From the NCBI GenBank assembly GCA_900551055.1, contig URUK01000032.1, positions 1 to 28,949 of the forward strand: a stretch of DNA of 28,949 nt. Direction: 5' to 3'. Position numbers and translations under genes: made by a program. This stretch comes from an uncultured Prevotella sp. (GTDB taxonomy: Bacteria; Bacteroidota; Bacteroidia; Bacteroidales; Bacteroidaceae). The notes under the pieces are model-generated. The model saw only the letters and a list, made by a program, of their open reading frames with translations, was not told where the DNA came from and ran no database searches. This document shows positions 27,458-28,949 of the stretch, piece after piece (the first letter of the stretch is position 1; every line of letters starts with the position of its first letter).

Positions 27458-28555
27458 TTACATCGCCGGCGGTGGCGGAGGCGGTGTCATCGATGCCAGC
27501 AGGCGTGCTATCTCGGGGTCTTTGTCGGCGTACACCCATTGGTTTCCGCCCACTTTGTAGACGTATGTCTGGGCGGTTACTTCCTTGCGCATCACCATCT
27601 GGCCGATGGCGTCAAGCGTGTAAGGCCCTGTGGTCTGGCCGTTTACCGCTATGTAGAACGACGACGAGGGCGGCGGTGGCGGCGGAGCGGCGATGCCGCT
27701 TTGCCTTATTGAGTCTGACACCATGCCGCCGATGCCCTGGCCCATGCCGAGCCCCATGCCCACTCCCATGAATGTGCCGGCTCCTTCGTTGCCTGCCGCG
27801 GTCTGGGCTATGTCTATTTGCTTCTGCTGGAGGTAGCTTACGCCGAGCTTGCTGAGCTTCGCCTGTTCGGCGATGCCTTCCATTACGGTCTGGTAACCCT
27901 TGTCGCTTTCGTCGAAGCTGATGTCCTCTATGTTGAAGTTAAGCAGCTCTACGCCGTACTCGTCGAACGCAAGCTGAAGCTCTTTCGACACCGTTTTGGC
28001 CAGCGCGCGGTATTCCGTGCCAAGCTCGTTGATGTTTACGCCGTTCTCTTTCATGAACTTTGCGATGGAGACTTTCACCGCTTCCACCACGTCGGCCCTG
28101 AACTGTTCCTCCACGAGGTCGGTGCTGGCGAAGCCTATCGTGCCTATCAGCCGCTTCAGGAACAGTGCGCCGTCGTTTATGCGTATGCCGTACTGGCCGC
28201 GCGACGACAGCTTTATGGGTATCTGGAAGTACGGGTCGATGACGCGCAGGCCGCCTGTGCCCCAGAACATATTGCGCTTGTCGAGCTTGCTTATGAACCA
28301 TATTTCGGCCGTGAAGGTGGTTTCGCCGCCGCTGGGCAGGTTTATCAGCTTCTGCAGTACGGGCAGGTTGGCCGACGACAGCACGTGGCGGCCCGCCGTG
28401 AACGAGTCGCACAGCTGTCCGCTCTTGAAGAAAAAGGCTTCCTGGCTTTCGTTGACGGTGAGCACGCTGCCCGTCGTCACGTTGTTGAACGGGAACTTGT
28501 ACACCAGTTCTTCCTGGCTGTCCTGCTCCCAGAATATTGACTTTATTATAGCCAT
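27458..28555 (-). CDS. SPFH-domain protein with C-terminal GYF_2 domain and polyproline tracts
   Basis: The 365-residue protein has an SPFH/band-7-like core (about 20-245) of the YdjI ('virion core protein') type, as in MAIIKSIFWEQDSQEELVYKFP. A glycine/methionine-rich linker follows (about 255-280), then a six-proline tract (291-296), a bacterial GYF_2 domain (about 300-350, YIAVNGQTTGPYTLDAIGQM..WVYADKDPEI), and a second six-proline tract at the C-terminus (358-363). SPFH proteins assemble into rings or microdomains at membranes. In Bacillus, YdjI works with membrane anchors YdjG/YdjH in a PspA-linked stress response, and YdjG also has a zinc-ribbon region. This gene heads the operon. There is no transmembrane helix, so it probably relies on the downstream products for membrane attachment. 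Confidence 0.85.
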   Translation of the reverse strand: MAIIKSIFWEQDSQEELVYKFPFNNVTTGSVLTVNESQEAFFFKSGQLCDSFTAGRHVLSSANLPVLQKLINLPSGGETTFTAEIWFISKLDKRNMFWGTGGLRVIDPYFQIPIKLSSRGQYGIRINDGALFLKRLIGTIGFASTDLVEEQFRADVVEAVKVSIAKFMKENGVNINELGTEYRALAKTVSKELQLAFDEYGVELLNFNIEDISFDESDKGYQTVMEGIAEQAKLSKLGVSYLQQKQIDIAQTAAGNEGAGTFMGVGMGLGMGQGIGGMVSDSIRQSGIAAPPPPPPSSSFYIAVNGQTTGPYTLDAIGQMVMRKEVTAQTYVYKVGGNQWVYADKDPEIARLLASMTPPPPPPAM

Positions 28556-28673
28556 GATTTATGTTTTGTTTCGGTTAGTCCAAGGTTTGGCGTCAAAATA
28601 TACGCACGGTCAGGATGCGGTTTCCCGCTCCGGCGCATGCGGAACAAGTGCTGTCTTTCAGCAGAGCCGTTGG

Positions 28674-28681
28674 CAAAGATA
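28674..28681 (-). promoter_or_regulatory. -7 promoter box for the SPFH operon
   Basis: CAAAGATA reads TATCTTTG on the minus strand, about 118 nt upstream of the SPFH start codon. The long leader leaves room for regulation. No clear -33 TTTG was seen at 19-20 bp, where the sequence is a run of A/T. Confidence 0.55.
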
Positions 28682-28949
28682 GTTGTTTTTCGTGAAAAAA
28701 CATAATAAAAAGTAATTATTTTCTCTATAATGTGTCCATTTTTACATTGTGTATCGGCAGGTTTGCAACCATTAAGCGTGATAAGCGGCTTGTCCGCAGG
28801 CGGATGGGAGCAGAGGGACTGACAGGCCGGATAAGGCTGATAAGATGCTGACGGATAATCGGCAGCCAAGCTCCCTCCTTTCAAAAGGCGGTCCATCCGC
28901 AGTTCAGTTGGATGATTTTTGTTCTATTTTCAGTAAATAATCGTTTTCA
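28682..28949. repeat. AT-rich intergenic region with repeat fragments
   Basis: No gene is recognisable up to the window edge. GGCCGGATAAGGCTGATAAG (about 28824-28843) resembles the tract near 5620-5690, and 28863-28893 holds a decayed family C copy (CAAGCTCCCTCC..AAAGG). The last 50 bases are AT-rich and may begin another regulatory region. Confidence 0.45.

Overview
The window looks like a chromosomal segment of a Bacteroidales bacterium, most likely Prevotellaceae-like (family placement is inference). The evidence is the Bacteroidetes-type promoter boxes (TAnnTTTG, sometimes with an upstream TTTG), the near absence of Shine-Dalgarno sites, lineage-typical genes (DUF4271 next to hemD, a long RluA-type pseudouridine synthase, KduI/KduD, an acetylxylan-esterase-like enzyme, a PL11-type lyase), and intergenic islands made of AAAAGGCC/GGCCTTTT repeats and long hairpins.

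Layout. 1-468: repeats and a promoter. 469-1581: secreted double-CMD plus cupin protein. 1723-5162 (minus): two AraC-type regulators followed by a secreted AXE1-family esterase. 5163-5700: repeats. 5701-6261 (minus): Nudix hydrolase. 6381-8675: a compact AT-richer restriction-modification island with a controller protein, a MamI-like restriction enzyme and a convergent beta-class methyltransferase. 8982-12045 (minus): RluA-type pseudouridine synthase and enolase. 12533-15493: a large secreted PL11-type rhamnogalacturonan lyase with Ig-like and LamG modules. 15494-16230: dense repeats. 16231-21545: housekeeping block metK, DUF4271, hemD, rnpA, yidD, tyrS, followed by tRNA-Gln(UUG). 22016-23881: kduI and kduD. 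24126-24380: an orphan Phd/YefM antitoxin. 24774-28555 (minus): a four-gene envelope operon of SPFH-GYF protein, four-helix membrane coiled-coil protein, zinc-ribbon TM2 protein and a single-pass protein with a DUF3298-like exterior.

How the genes fit together. The PL11-type lyase, the esterase and KduI/KduD are all consistent with growth on pectin: the lyase and esterase act on polymer outside the cytoplasm, and KduI/KduD convert the unsaturated uronate product towards 2-keto-3-deoxygluconate. The enzymes linking them are not in this window. The restriction-modification island has a palindromic operator where a -33 element would normally be, which fits a C-protein-activated circuit. The minus-strand operon at the right end recalls SPFH/zinc-ribbon/membrane-anchor modules linked to envelope stress in other bacteria.

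The most unusual structure is intergenic. Four copies of a 104-bp hairpin share fixed arm and loop lengths, and their arms have changed together. A second set of long, nearly perfect hairpins sits at gene ends. One GC-rich repeat lies inside a regulator reading frame and is translated, and its inverted partner lies just upstream of that gene's start codon.
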